Origin: Candidatus Deferrimicrobiaceae bacterium
GTDB lineage: Bacteria > Desulfobacterota > Deferrimicrobia > Deferrimicrobiales > Deferrimicrobiaceae
Length of the DNA stretch: 64,000 bases
Assembly (NCBI GenBank): GCA_036504035.1
Contig: DASXVV010000014.1
Location: forward strand, 1-64,000
Direction: 5' to 3'
Each line of letters opens with the position of its first letter. Within the stretch, counting starts at the first letter, position 1. The notes beneath the pieces were generated by a model. The model did not search any database. It was given only the letters and a program-made list of their open reading frames with translations, and was not told the origin of the DNA. Shown one piece after another: positions 36,101 to 44,357 of the stretch. A program made the translations under genes and the position numbers.

Positions 36101-36841
36101 AAGGATTCGGGCACGTTCCGGTTCGGCTCCGGCGCGGCCATGACGCTCGACCGCGACACATACCTCCAGGAAACCGCGATCGCCACCGTGACCGTCCTCG
36201 ACGAGAACGCCACCGACAATACCCTGTTCGTCACGATCTCCTCGCCGGTCGCAACCGACATCACGGTGCCCGTGACGCGCAATCTCGACAATGTCTATGT
36301 CGGCACTTTCGGCTTCATCCTGGGGGCATCCGACAACGTGTCCGCCATCCGCCGCATCGGCGTCAAAACGCCGTCCACCGACATTCTGGCCTCGTACAAG
36401 CCCGTCACCGGGCCGTCGATCAGTCGGACCGCCAAATGGAAGCCGATCGCTCCCTTCCGGGACACCCTGCTCGTCGGAGGCTGCTTCGTCGCGACGGCCG
36501 CGTACGGCTCCGCCATGGCGCCCGAAGTCGATTCGCTGCGCCGCTTCCGGGACGGCTTCCTGATGACCAACCCGATCGGGCGCTCACTGGTGGCCCTCTA
36601 CTACAAGGCCAGCCCCCCGTTGGCTGACTTCATCGCGCCGCGTCCGGCCCTGCGGGCCATGGCGCGCTTCATGCTGGCCCCGGCCGGCCTGCTGGCCGGG
36701 TTCTGCGCCGGAACCGGCATCGCCGGCAAGCTGGCCGTCCTTCTCTTGATGATTGCTTCCGCGCTCCTGCTCTTCCGCTTCGGGCGGGGGCGGTCGGCGT
36801 GTTTCTCGGAAAACCGTGCCGAAGGTTCGCCCGAACGATGA
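33158..36841 (+). CDS. Secreted M6-type metalloprotease with propeller region and CFI-box C-terminus
   Basis: A 1227-aa protein. A signal peptide (LVLLLLILLVSVAGA) is followed by an M6 peptidase domain with the zinc motif HEMGHLLGLPD (H297, E298, H301, D307). A middle region near residues 600-950 has two-component-regulator-propeller-like repeats (GRTWIGTAADGIWVYG, GTLWISTNLGMLPFDRG). The C-terminal 120 residues begin with GGCFVATAAYGS (Cys1109) and continue into a hydrophobic, Ala-rich stretch, matching the CFI-box-CTERM module seen on exported proteins. The start is the ATG at 33158, with AAGGAG upstream; a frame open from 33116 is rejected. It overlaps the beta-barrel gene by ATGA. The role is probably surface proteolysis or maturation of a neighbouring exported protein. 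Confidence 0.78.
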   Translation: MTFRRKYESCLVLLLLILLVSVAGAMPPPRPGLVDPYTGRYRTTGGRVPEAPASVLSPRPSAEGGKFPYAPSALVKSRTTARPLSISAIGNNFRPLVLMIDFAARPASPFATRATLDTVLYTGSQSLKNYWAEVSRGLFTFSPLASNADINPDGSGTLTFGWLRPTAGPSAPGGSFHSTITDPLAISNAAVPNVQQLLRDAIAYLDNTTFAGVPFVDYRNPVDNTVSVIIVHSGYGQEDSGNTTDPYSHSAPFPVDAPIKTRNGFVIADYTLVPSLQFYNDLLQARDKPIGVGVIAHEMGHLLGLPDLYPTASGGQGVIQRNYSGVGVFDLMGYGLWGSPLSAGRLPGSTLSGFPPGTESPSHLSAWSKAELGWLVPTIVSRTTTADLLLPPAETNLAAYKIYPNGPGDESQFFLIENRQLPGTTGARFDGGLPGSGMLVWRVDNDKMDLWRNSNLSVPLLRTQPVNDDNTASYPHLGLSVMEADLPDAVDPLISPFVPHLVRSFPAGSVTAANAYFFGSAGDFFGTGRIFDRTHPVPGADMTNSAPWSLKRFLDTGWQLVVNFFSNSIRLTAELPFWKNFTDIPPNNPSTTLHQVLTYGFDNSGRTWIGTAADGIWVYGINTWTHLVPALSSRVQAMAYDGASNTMWVGTNQSLERVQTGRFLAPPISGFNVNSLLIDRRSKKWMVSGGGLALSAVYDTPSEFNVVSEVTFRLTRTGGSTGLATGESITCIALDNNVISVDPTDPVPFKDVLYVGTSQGRIFRNARADNGAVLFPLYPADGINGPSFFTSTLKFEEMPMPALSPSAIYGMAVDGAGTLWISTNLGMLPFDRGEYHQAPGVSFFNPFNMFGDNILTSQPGYIPVPNPQFTGANILPTGVAHQQNGQDRGIIWVAYGDGRPQPLPPLPPFSELSGGGAERIDVGAMANPKIPRVGTWYEVARTLFTLNDQVPKGPGVLKTGGLVSDLIGAFGDGGFNIWFGTKDSGTFRFGSGAAMTLDRDTYLQETAIATVTVLDENATDNTLFVTISSPVATDITVPVTRNLDNVYVGTFGFILGASDNVSAIRRIGVKTPSTDILASYKPVTGPSISRTAKWKPIAPFRDTLLVGGCFVATAAYGSAMAPEVDSLRRFRDGFLMTNPIGRSLVALYYKASPPLADFIAPRPALRAMARFMLAPAGLLAGFCAGTGIAGKLAVLLLMIASALLLFRFGRGRSACFSENRAEGSPER

Positions 36842-38730
36842 GGAGGTTTTTCGCAATCGTGGTCGCCTTGTCCTCAGCGGCCGTCCTGCTTTTCCCCGGC
36901 CCGGGCGGCCTTGCGTTCGCGAAGGGGCTCGTCAGCGGCTCCTATACGTTGAGCTGGAGCCAGGACGTCCAGAACCAGGCTACTTACAAGGATTCACGCA
37001 CCTTCAAGCAAACCCTGGAGACGAAATATTCGGGTTTTTTGTCCCCCCTTGTCGAAAACGAAATCTCGCTCAAGATCGACTACGACAAGTCTCCCGACGC
37101 GGCGACCAAGGTCAGCGTCTACCCTACGATCACGCTGGCCTACAAGGGCTCGTATTGGAATGCAGGCACGAAGCGTACGGTCACCCGGGAGCCCGGATCC
37201 AACCAGAAAGTCTCCGATTCCCACTTCGTCGAGGTTTTCTACCAGCCGGTCCGGTTCGGCATGCCTGACTTCAAGGGGAAATACACGGCCGATTTCGATG
37301 CGCAATCCGGTACTACAGACAAGTTCAAACAGGGTGTCACGCTGTCGACGAACTACCAGCCGGCCGAATGGTTCACCTTGAAGGGGGATTACGCGTGGAC
37401 TGCCGATGACGAGCGGTTTCGCAAGGATCCGCCGGATCCGACGCTGACGCCCGTCACCAAGGAAGAGAAGTACAGCATCACCGCCGGCGTGCGCCATTTC
37501 ATTTCCCAAAACCTGAAGATCAACACCGAATGGAAGTCCGAGTTCAGCCGATCATCGACCTTTTTCGATAACGGCGTGACCAAGCTCGATTCCAACAAGG
37601 AAGACCAGGACCATACCTGGAAGAACACGTTGGCATTCCGCCCGTTCGCCGACACCTCGATCGACGGCACGTTCGATTTCGATCTCAAGCAGACGATGCT
37701 TCCAAAGATCGAGGCCGGACAGGTGGCGCAGGAAGAGCATACGATCACCTACAACAGCTCCGTCAAGGCCGTCCAGAAGGTCGGGAAGCCGATCGAGCTC
37801 CGGGGCGAATACACGCGGGCGAGGACCGATGTCCGGCACAACCTGTCCCCCAACGTCAACAACGACGACGGGTGGAGCATCGAGGCCAAGGGCGATTTCT
37901 CCAAGCAGTTGCAACTGGATGCCAAGTATACGCTGCACAATATCGTGGCCGCCAACCCGGGCGATATCTCCAAAGTGCCTAACCGCACCGGGAATGTCAT
38001 CAAGTCCGCAAGCTGGACCGGAGACCTCCTTCCCATATGGAAGCCCGCCGCGACCTACGACTTGACCGATTCCTACGACTTCACCGTCCAGCGCGGGAAA
38101 TATCTGAAGACCTCCGAGACGAAATACGGGCTCAAGGGGCCCGTTGAGTTCAAGTACGTCGACCTTTCCCTAACGCCGACGTACGACATCACCATCAAGA
38201 ACGATTACTCCAATGTCGATCCCGCTGCCCAGGAGACGATCACGACCCGCGATTTCAAGCTCAGGGTCGCCAAGACCTTGTTGCTGACCCGAACGATCGA
38301 GTTCAAGGTCGATCACACGTACGGCCGCAAGGCCGAGTATGGCCACGTCGATCCCTTGCTGAACAACATCAACCGCTCCGATACATCCAGTGCGAATCTC
38401 CAGATCAAGGACATTGTTCCCAATTATGTCGGCGGGCTCGACATCACCCGATCGGCGACCGACACGAGCGGCGATGCCGACCTGCCCGACGTCACGGAAA
38501 ATTTCAATCTCAAGATCGATTACAAGTTCGAGAAGTTCGGCTGGAACGCCAGCTTCAAGTACGACCGAAATCTGAGGTTCGACAAGTTCAACAAGTGGAC
38601 TTTCGACTGGAAGGCGTCCTGGACGGTGTCAAACTGGGATTTGTCTTTGACCTACAACCAGTCCAAGACGCTTTCCCTGTTGCTCGATGAAAGCTACAGG
38701 GTAGGCATCGATTTCAAGTACAATTTTTAA
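36838..38730 (+). CDS. Outer-membrane beta-barrel protein
   Basis: A 630-aa protein with a signal peptide (IVVALSSAAVLLFPGPGGLAFA) and then many amphipathic strands of about ten residues (YTLSWSQDV, FTLKGDYAWTADDE, FKYVDLSLTPTYDITIKNDY). It ends in FKYNF, the terminal Phe typical of BAM-assembled barrels. No Cys or TPR was seen. About 30 strands could be present, but I could not count them reliably. It is translationally coupled to the M6 protease and followed 27 bases later by the CsgG/TolB-like lipoprotein. It may be the porin of a surface complex with the downstream proteins, which is inference. Confidence 0.75.
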   Translation: MRRFFAIVVALSSAAVLLFPGPGGLAFAKGLVSGSYTLSWSQDVQNQATYKDSRTFKQTLETKYSGFLSPLVENEISLKIDYDKSPDAATKVSVYPTITLAYKGSYWNAGTKRTVTREPGSNQKVSDSHFVEVFYQPVRFGMPDFKGKYTADFDAQSGTTDKFKQGVTLSTNYQPAEWFTLKGDYAWTADDERFRKDPPDPTLTPVTKEEKYSITAGVRHFISQNLKINTEWKSEFSRSSTFFDNGVTKLDSNKEDQDHTWKNTLAFRPFADTSIDGTFDFDLKQTMLPKIEAGQVAQEEHTITYNSSVKAVQKVGKPIELRGEYTRARTDVRHNLSPNVNNDDGWSIEAKGDFSKQLQLDAKYTLHNIVAANPGDISKVPNRTGNVIKSASWTGDLLPIWKPAATYDLTDSYDFTVQRGKYLKTSETKYGLKGPVEFKYVDLSLTPTYDITIKNDYSNVDPAAQETITTRDFKLRVAKTLLLTRTIEFKVDHTYGRKAEYGHVDPLLNNINRSDTSSANLQIKDIVPNYVGGLDITRSATDTSGDADLPDVTENFNLKIDYKFEKFGWNASFKYDRNLRFDKFNKWTFDWKASWTVSNWDLSLTYNQSKTLSLLLDESYRVGIDFKYNF

Positions 38731-38757
38731 TCCAGCCAGATGGGTAAGGAGGAGCTG

Positions 38758-39975
38758 ATGAGTACCACGAGAACGATCGGTCTGGGTCTTGCGTTGATTC
38801 TGCTCGCGGCGGGCTGTTCCCGCCCGATGCTGCGTGACAACGCTTTGCCCTCCAGGACCAAAGACCAGTACACGAAGATCAAGCGGGTCGCGGTTTTCCC
38901 GTTTGAGAACTACTCGGACACCAAGGAGGCCGAACGCTCGATCGAGGCGCTCCTCATTCCCAACCTGCGAGCCGAGGGCATTTTCGACGAGGTCGAAGAT
39001 ACCCGGTTCGTCCGCGACTCCATGAAGAAGCTCAAGATTACCTCGACGGAAAGCCTCGAAAAGGAAGTTCTCAAGAAGCTGGGCGACGAAATGAACGTCC
39101 AGGGAATCCTCTACGGGAAGCTCCTCCTCTATGGGAAAGGCAAGGAAAAAGATGCCGCTTCCCAGGTGACGATGGATATGGCGATGGTCGATCCCTCCAC
39201 CGGCAGCGTCCTCTGGGTCGGCAACGTGAGCGCGTACGGCGGGCTTACGGTCGGGAAGGTGTTCGGCGTCACGGAAGGCAAGACCGACATCGAGGTTGCC
39301 CGCGAGGCCGTCCGGTATCTCAGCGATTCCATGTCGACGCATGTCGTCCGGGCACGAGAGCGCGAAAAGAAGGGGATCATCGCCGACCTCAAGAACGAGG
39401 CGCTGAAGGAAGAAACCCGCCTCAAGGCGCTCAAGGGCGAAACCGGCAAGATCCAGGAGCAGCTCGACAAGGCCAAGGCCGAAGCCAAGGGAATCAAGGA
39501 CAGCGCGGTCAAGGAAGTCGAGTCGCAAAAATCCGACATGGAGCTCCAGAAGGCGGCGATCGAGGCCGAAAAGGCCAAGACCCAGCAGCAGCAGCAGGAG
39601 ATCGACCAGGAAAAGCTCAAGGTCGAGATGGAAAAGAAAAAGATCACCGAAGAGCAGAAGAAGCTCGAGGACATGCGCAAGGAAGCCGATGATGCGCGCA
39701 AGAAGGCCGAAGAGGCCGCTGCGGCGGCCAAGGCGGCAGCAGCGGCCCCTGCAGCGGCCCCTGCTCCGGCCCCTGCTCCGGCCCCTGCTCCTGAATCCCC
39801 TGCGCCGGCACCGTCGCCGGCGCCCGAAGGCGCACCGGCTGCCCCTGCGGCCGAGCCGGCTCCCGCGCCTGCGCCTGCCGTCGAACCGGCTCCGACGCCC
39901 GCTCCTGCGGCCGAACCGGCCCCGACGCCTGCTCCTGCGGCCGAACCGGCCCCCGCGGAGTCTCCGGCGAAATAA
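38758..39975 (+). CDS. CsgG/TolB-like lipoprotein with coiled coil and Ala/Pro-rich tail
   Basis: A 405-aa lipoprotein with lipobox LAAGC (Cys20). Residues 40-200 (IKRVAVFPFENYSDTKEAE, LVSRT-like DTRFVRDSM, VQGILYGKLLLYGKG) match the CsgG/GNA1162/TolB-like fold used by outer-membrane-associated lipoproteins. Residues 205-320 form a long charged coiled coil (EKKKITEEQKKLEDMRKEAD). Residues 325-405 are almost only Ala, Pro and Glu, in repeats of PAPAPAAEPAPTP. GGTAAGGAGG-like GTAAGGAGGAG sits before the ATG at 38758. It ends at a strong hairpin. It may stiffen or bridge the periplasm to the outer membrane, as TolB/Pal-type proteins do. Confidence 0.75.
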   Translation: MSTTRTIGLGLALILLAAGCSRPMLRDNALPSRTKDQYTKIKRVAVFPFENYSDTKEAERSIEALLIPNLRAEGIFDEVEDTRFVRDSMKKLKITSTESLEKEVLKKLGDEMNVQGILYGKLLLYGKGKEKDAASQVTMDMAMVDPSTGSVLWVGNVSAYGGLTVGKVFGVTEGKTDIEVAREAVRYLSDSMSTHVVRAREREKKGIIADLKNEALKEETRLKALKGETGKIQEQLDKAKAEAKGIKDSAVKEVESQKSDMELQKAAIEAEKAKTQQQQQEIDQEKLKVEMEKKKITEEQKKLEDMRKEADDARKKAEEAAAAAKAAAAAPAAAPAPAPAPAPAPESPAPAPSPAPEGAPAAPAAEPAPAPAPAVEPAPTPAPAAEPAPTPAPAAEPAPAESPAK

Positions 39976-40018
39976 CGTCGGGGCCGAAAGCCTGACAACG
40001 GCCATTCACGGCACAACG

Positions 40019-40052
40019 CGCACCCTTGGCGCCTTCGGGCGCCAAGGGTGCG
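40019..40052 (+). terminator. 15-bp stem with TTCG tetraloop
   Basis: A perfect 15-bp inverted repeat (40019-40033 with 40038-40052) closes on TTCG, a very stable tetraloop. No T-run follows (TCATTTCG). It lies between the lipoprotein and the SurA-like gene and may terminate partly or protect mRNA ends. Confidence 0.65.
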
Positions 40053-40081
40053 TCATTTCGAAAGACGAGGGGAGAAAGACG

Positions 40082-41155
40082 TTGAAAAGAATCATCCACG
40101 GGTTGATGCTGGGTGCCGTCGCATCCATGCTGTTCATAGGCTGTTCGTCCAAGAGCGCCGTCAACGAAACCGTCGCCACGGTCGACGGCAAGAGCATCAC
40201 GGTCATGGAGGTCAGGGAGGCTACCGGTATCCCCGGAGGGCTCGTGCCGGCTTCCACGCTCGACAAGGACCAGAAGAGGAAATTGATCGGGCAGATCATC
40301 GAGACGCGACTTTTGGCGCGGGAGGCACGCGCGATCGGCCTCGACAATACGCAGGAATTCAAGGATGCGATCCGCTTCGGTGAATCGGGGGTGGCCGTCA
40401 AGGGGCTGTTCCGTAAAGAACTCGATGCCAAGGGCCAGAAGGTCGGAAGCGAAATCGATGCCGCAGTCAAGGATCTGATGGCCAAGGACAAGAGCCTAAA
40501 AGCCTCCGATGCCCGCGCACGGGCGTCGCAGTCCGTTTTTTCGGCCAAGCTTTCCCAGATCCAGACCGAAATCACGGCCGCCGCGCGCAAGGCGTTTCCC
40601 GAAAAGGTCGATACTGCCCTGATCGCCCGGATCGCCAAGGGAGAGGACGTTCCCGACAACGCGGCGGTGGGTCAGGTCGGATCCGAGGCGATGACGTATG
40701 GCGACGCCAAGGTTCTGATCTCCAAGGCGACCATGGGAGCCAAGCATGCGGGCAAGGATTTCCTGAGGGACGAAAAAGCGCTCGCCGGCGCGATCAGCCA
40801 GGAATTGGGCGATCGCTCACTTGTTGCCTATGCCCGGCAGCAGGGCGGCGACAAGGGCCCCTGGCTCGAGCTTGACCGCACGCTTTACGAAAATTCCGTG
40901 CTTCTGGGGCTTCTGGCGGAAAAGGTGATATTCAAGGACCTGGGAGTCTCCGAAAAGGAGATCGAGAATACTTACAACGAACACAAGAACATGTTCGTCA
41001 AGGACGGGAAGCTCGTACCTCTCGCCGCAGTGCGCGACCAGATCGTCGCTTTCCTGCAGGACCAGAAGAAGCGGAAGGCCGTCGAAGCGTTCGTCGCCCC
41101 CTTGAAGGGAAAGGCGAAGATATCGATCGTCGAATCCATGCTCGAGAAGGTATGA
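40082..41155 (+). CDS. SurA-N-like periplasmic chaperone lipoprotein
   Basis: A 357-aa protein starting at TTG 40082, chosen because GAGGGGAG lies eight bases before it. Lipobox FIGC (Cys21) anchors it. NETVATVDGKSITVMEVREATG is the SurA/PrsA N-terminal start, followed by long helices (LIGQIIETRLLAREARAIG) and the typical end AAVRDQIVAFLQDQKKRKAVEAFV. A parvulin rotamase domain is not evident, so it is likely a chaperone of the SurA_N type rather than an active isomerase. A longer open frame from 39689 overlaps the Ala/Pro tail gene in another frame and is rejected. It could help fold the barrel or the cytochrome. Confidence 0.75.
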   Translation: MKRIIHGLMLGAVASMLFIGCSSKSAVNETVATVDGKSITVMEVREATGIPGGLVPASTLDKDQKRKLIGQIIETRLLAREARAIGLDNTQEFKDAIRFGESGVAVKGLFRKELDAKGQKVGSEIDAAVKDLMAKDKSLKASDARARASQSVFSAKLSQIQTEITAAARKAFPEKVDTALIARIAKGEDVPDNAAVGQVGSEAMTYGDAKVLISKATMGAKHAGKDFLRDEKALAGAISQELGDRSLVAYARQQGGDKGPWLELDRTLYENSVLLGLLAEKVIFKDLGVSEKEIENTYNEHKNMFVKDGKLVPLAAVRDQIVAFLQDQKKRKAVEAFVAPLKGKAKISIVESMLEKV

Positions 41156-41215
41156 TCCAGATTTGAATGAAGCGGACGGCCGAGCCGTCAAACGGTCCGA
41201 AAGGAGGGCTGACTC

Positions 41216-42157
41216 GTGAGGAGATCGATCGTAACGCCGCTAGCTCTGGCGCTGATGCTTGTCTTGTCCGGAGTGGCCTTTTCCGAACCGTCGTTCGACG
41301 CCGAGGACGCCTGGGGGCGCTTCGGGATCGGTCGCGAAGCCTTCGACCACCCGGTCGACATGGTTGCGGATCGCGACGAAAACATGTACATCGTCGACCA
41401 GGGCAACAATCGTATCCAGGTACTCGACCGGCGCGGCCGGTTCATTCGCGAGTGGGGAGGGCGCGGATTCGGGAAGGGCTCCTTCGACGCCCCCACGGCC
41501 ATTGCGATCGACAAGTCGGCAGGCACTTTGTACGTCGTCGATACGGGCAACAACCGAATCCAGAAATTCGATCTCACAGGGAGATACATCCTCGAAATCG
41601 GGCGCCTCGGATCGGGGCGCGGCGAATTCAACAAGCCGTCCGACATCGCCCTTGACCGTAAAGGGAATCTGTTTGTCGTCGATCCCGGCAACAACCGGAT
41701 CCAGAGATTCGATTCGACGGGAGCGTTCATCGAGGAGTGGGGCCGTTACGCCCAGCAAAGGAAGGGAACCGACCTCGACAAGCCGGTATCGCTGTCCATT
41801 TCCGACGACGGGTTCGGCTTTCTCTTTGTGACGACAGGCGACTGCCTGATTCGAAAATACGACCTGGATGGCCTGTCCGTGGCTTCCTGGCCGATGTTCC
41901 AGAAGGGGGAGGGGCTCGTTTGCGGGCCCACCCGAATTCGGATTGAACCGCGTCGGTATACAGTGTATATTGCCGATACCATCAACGACCGGCTGATCCT
42001 TTTCGACCGGGCGGGAGAACTTCTGGGCGAGCTCCGAAAGGGGCAATCTCCATTCAAGAAGCCCACGAGTATCTTTATAAACGACGTTTTCGGGGAAGAT
42101 GTTCTGGTGTCCGACACCGGAAACAACCTCATCCAAAAGGTCAGGAGGAGAAAATAG
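41216..42157 (+). CDS. Periplasmic NHL-repeat beta-propeller protein
   Basis: A 313-aa protein with a signal peptide (LALALMLVLSGVAFS) and at least five NHL repeats. Repeats read PVDMVADRDENMYIVDQGNNRIQVL, so VDQGNNRIQ, VDTGNNRIQKF, VDPGNNRIQRF and VSDTGNNLIQKV mark successive blades. Such propellers usually bind proteins or ligands. The GTG at 41216 has AAAGGAGGG upstream. It lies two bases before the thioredoxin gene and is probably part of the cytochrome maturation or electron-transfer operon. It has no catalytic residues that I could recognise. Confidence 0.78.
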   Translation: MRRSIVTPLALALMLVLSGVAFSEPSFDAEDAWGRFGIGREAFDHPVDMVADRDENMYIVDQGNNRIQVLDRRGRFIREWGGRGFGKGSFDAPTAIAIDKSAGTLYVVDTGNNRIQKFDLTGRYILEIGRLGSGRGEFNKPSDIALDRKGNLFVVDPGNNRIQRFDSTGAFIEEWGRYAQQRKGTDLDKPVSLSISDDGFGFLFVTTGDCLIRKYDLDGLSVASWPMFQKGEGLVCGPTRIRIEPRRYTVYIADTINDRLILFDRAGELLGELRKGQSPFKKPTSIFINDVFGEDVLVSDTGNNLIQKVRRRK

Positions 42158-42159
42158 GC

Positions 42160-42747
42160 ATGCGCTTTCCTGCGAAGTCCGGGTTGCTCCTCGTCGTGGC
42201 GGCAGCAGTTCTAGCCTCCTTCGGCGGAGTCTGTCTCGCTGAAGAAAAGGCCATGACGCCGCTGGGCGGTGGAATTCCGATGATCGAAGGCATCAAAATG
42301 CTAGACGTGGGCGCCCCGGCTCCCGATTTCACGCTCAAGGACACCAAGGGAGAAGTTTTCCATCTTGCGGAACTCAAGGGCAAGAAGCCGGTTGTCATCG
42401 TCTTCTGGTCCATCTTCTGCGAACCGTGCCGCTTCGAGATGCCCGTCATCCAGAAGCTGGCCGACAAATACAAGGCCGGGGGGCTCGAGGTGATCTCGGT
42501 CGTGCTCGACGGCGAACCGCTTAAGAGCAGCATCGATGGCTTCATCAAGCAGGAAAACTACACGATTCGAACGCTGATCGACGAGCTCGACGCGAAAGAG
42601 ATGTTCAAGGTCGCCGATCCATACGGCGTCGGCGGCACGCCGACCATTTACATCATCGACCGCTCGGGAGTCGTTTCCATGGCCCGGTCCGGCCGAATCA
42701 AGGAAGAAGAGCTCGAAAAAGCGATCTTGTCTGTCACCAAGAAGTGA
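42160..42747 (+). CDS. TlpA/ResA-like periplasmic thioredoxin
   Basis: A 195-aa protein with a signal peptide (about 27 residues). GAPAPDFTLKDTKG begins the TlpA/AhpC-like redoxin fold. The active site is C87-EP-C90 within FWSIFCEPC, and GVGGTPTIYIIDRSG carries the cis-Pro loop. ResA/TlpA proteins reduce apocytochrome c cysteines before haem attachment. Its position immediately before a thioredoxin/ten-haem fusion makes this role plausible. It starts two bases after the NHL gene, with GGAGG upstream. Confidence 0.82.
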   Translation: MRFPAKSGLLLVVAAAVLASFGGVCLAEEKAMTPLGGGIPMIEGIKMLDVGAPAPDFTLKDTKGEVFHLAELKGKKPVVIVFWSIFCEPCRFEMPVIQKLADKYKAGGLEVISVVLDGEPLKSSIDGFIKQENYTIRTLIDELDAKEMFKVADPYGVGGTPTIYIIDRSGVVSMARSGRIKEEELEKAILSVTKK

Positions 42748-42754
42748 GGACGTA

Positions 42755-44350
42755 ATGCGGGCCCTTGCGTTCGCGGCCCTTCTCGGCGTCGCGCTTTTCT
42801 TTCTGCCGGGACAGGTCCTGGCGGCCAACCTTGGCGACAAGGCGGTCGCCATCAAGGGCGAGGGGCTCGATGGCGCCCGGGTTGATCTTGGCGCCTATAT
42901 CGGCAAGAAGGTCGTCCTCCTCAAGTTCGGGTCGATCTATTGCTCGACGTGCGTTTCCTCGCTCGAGGATGTGGCCCGGATCCAGAAGAAATTCAAGCCG
43001 GCCGACCTGCAGATCGTGGGCGTCAATCTCGACGTCTACGGCCTAACGCGCGTCAAGCGCTTCTACCGCGGCTACAGTTCCATCATCAAATACCCGTTCA
43101 TCATCGACGATAAGCTGGCGGCCTCCCGGCCGTTCGACATCCAGTCCATTCCAGCGCACATCGTCATCGACAAGGAAGGCTTCATCCGCTACATGTCGAC
43201 GGGCGCTTCCCCCGAAGACCTGAAGACGCTCGAAGACGTCATCAGCCGGGTCATCAAGGGAGAGACCGGCATCGAGAAGCTGATGAAAGAGCTTCCGCTC
43301 CAGGTATTCCTCCCGTCCAACTTCACCAAGACCTACCAGGAGTCTGTGTACATCGTCGGCACCTCCAAGCCGGGCAGCAAGCTGTCGTTGACGCTCAATG
43401 GCGGTTCCAAGCAGAACATCACCTCGATGCGCGACCTGTTCTACATCCGAACTCCGCTTTCGCTCGGATCGAACTATATCGAGGTTCAGGTGGTCGACGA
43501 GTACGGTGGCAAGGTCAACCAGGGAATTGTCATTTTCCGGGAGCCCAAGGTCGGAGCGGGGATCGAGTCGCCTTTTCCTCTCTACTATTTCCATACCGAA
43601 AAGAACGAGGCACCGTGCAAGAAATGCCACGACCTGAACCCGCCCGAGTCGGGGGCCCAGGGATTCGCGACGGCCACGCAATTCTGCCTCGGTTGCCACA
43701 AGGAACTGACCAGCCAGAAGTTCGTGCATGGCCCCATCCCCGTCGGGGGGTGCGCGCCCTGCCACAACTTCTCGAGCCGCCCCCATCGGTACGAACCGAT
43801 GGCTTCCGGACAAGATCTCTGTTTCAAATGCCACGAGGACAAGCGCAAGGAACTGGTCAAGACGTTCCTGCACGGACCAATGTCGGCGGGCCTTTGCGTG
43901 ATCTGTCACAGTCCGCATTCCTCCAACGAGAAGTTCACGCTTCGCCGTTATGTCGGTGACTTGTGCCTGATGTGCCACGAGAGTCTCAAGTCGGTTTCGC
44001 TCCGCAAGGTCGTCCATAAGCCGGTCAACGACGGGAATTGCACCGGTTGCCACGATGCGCACTCCTCGTTGCGCAATGACGGGTTCCTCAAACTTCCTGC
44101 CAACGATCTTTGCCTGTCGTGCCACCAGAACGTGACCAAGATGACCCACACCCACCCGTGGGGCGTTCCCCCCAAGTCCGACCGCCCCGTCAAGCTCGAC
44201 AAGGAAGGGAACCTGGCTTGCAGTTCCTGCCACATCCCGCATGCTTCGGACGAGCCAAAACTCATGCTCAAGGGCGGCTGCAACCTGTGCCATCCGCCGC
44301 AAGACAAAAATACGGAACAGCTACCAACACCCATACCCGCGGGAGGATAA
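42755..44350 (+). CDS. Thioredoxin-like / Ig-like / ten-haem cytochrome c fusion
   Basis: A 531-aa exported protein. After a signal peptide come a redoxin domain (residues 25-170) with C63-ST-C66 and the cis-Pro segment SIPAHIVID. A beta-rich linker (about 180-265) resembles an Ig-like domain. The last 260 residues hold ten CxxCH haem-binding motifs, the first at C288 (CKKCH) and the last at C509 (CNLCH), as in doubled-CXXCH cytochromes. Ten bound haems are expected, with His ligands supplied by other histidines. The CSTC site may act on cysteines of the same chain or of a partner. It is co-transcribed with the TlpA protein. I know of no well-characterised protein with exactly this order. Confidence 0.83.
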   Translation: MRALAFAALLGVALFFLPGQVLAANLGDKAVAIKGEGLDGARVDLGAYIGKKVVLLKFGSIYCSTCVSSLEDVARIQKKFKPADLQIVGVNLDVYGLTRVKRFYRGYSSIIKYPFIIDDKLAASRPFDIQSIPAHIVIDKEGFIRYMSTGASPEDLKTLEDVISRVIKGETGIEKLMKELPLQVFLPSNFTKTYQESVYIVGTSKPGSKLSLTLNGGSKQNITSMRDLFYIRTPLSLGSNYIEVQVVDEYGGKVNQGIVIFREPKVGAGIESPFPLYYFHTEKNEAPCKKCHDLNPPESGAQGFATATQFCLGCHKELTSQKFVHGPIPVGGCAPCHNFSSRPHRYEPMASGQDLCFKCHEDKRKELVKTFLHGPMSAGLCVICHSPHSSNEKFTLRRYVGDLCLMCHESLKSVSLRKVVHKPVNDGNCTGCHDAHSSLRNDGFLKLPANDLCLSCHQNVTKMTHTHPWGVPPKSDRPVKLDKEGNLACSSCHIPHASDEPKLMLKGGCNLCHPPQDKNTEQLPTPIPAGG

Positions 44351-44357
44351 GCACGCG

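Noticed and set aside
40500-41155. Parvulin (PpiC) rotamase domain in the SurA-like lipoprotein
   Set aside because: Only the N-terminal chaperone helices and the C-terminal helix were visible; no parvulin core motif.
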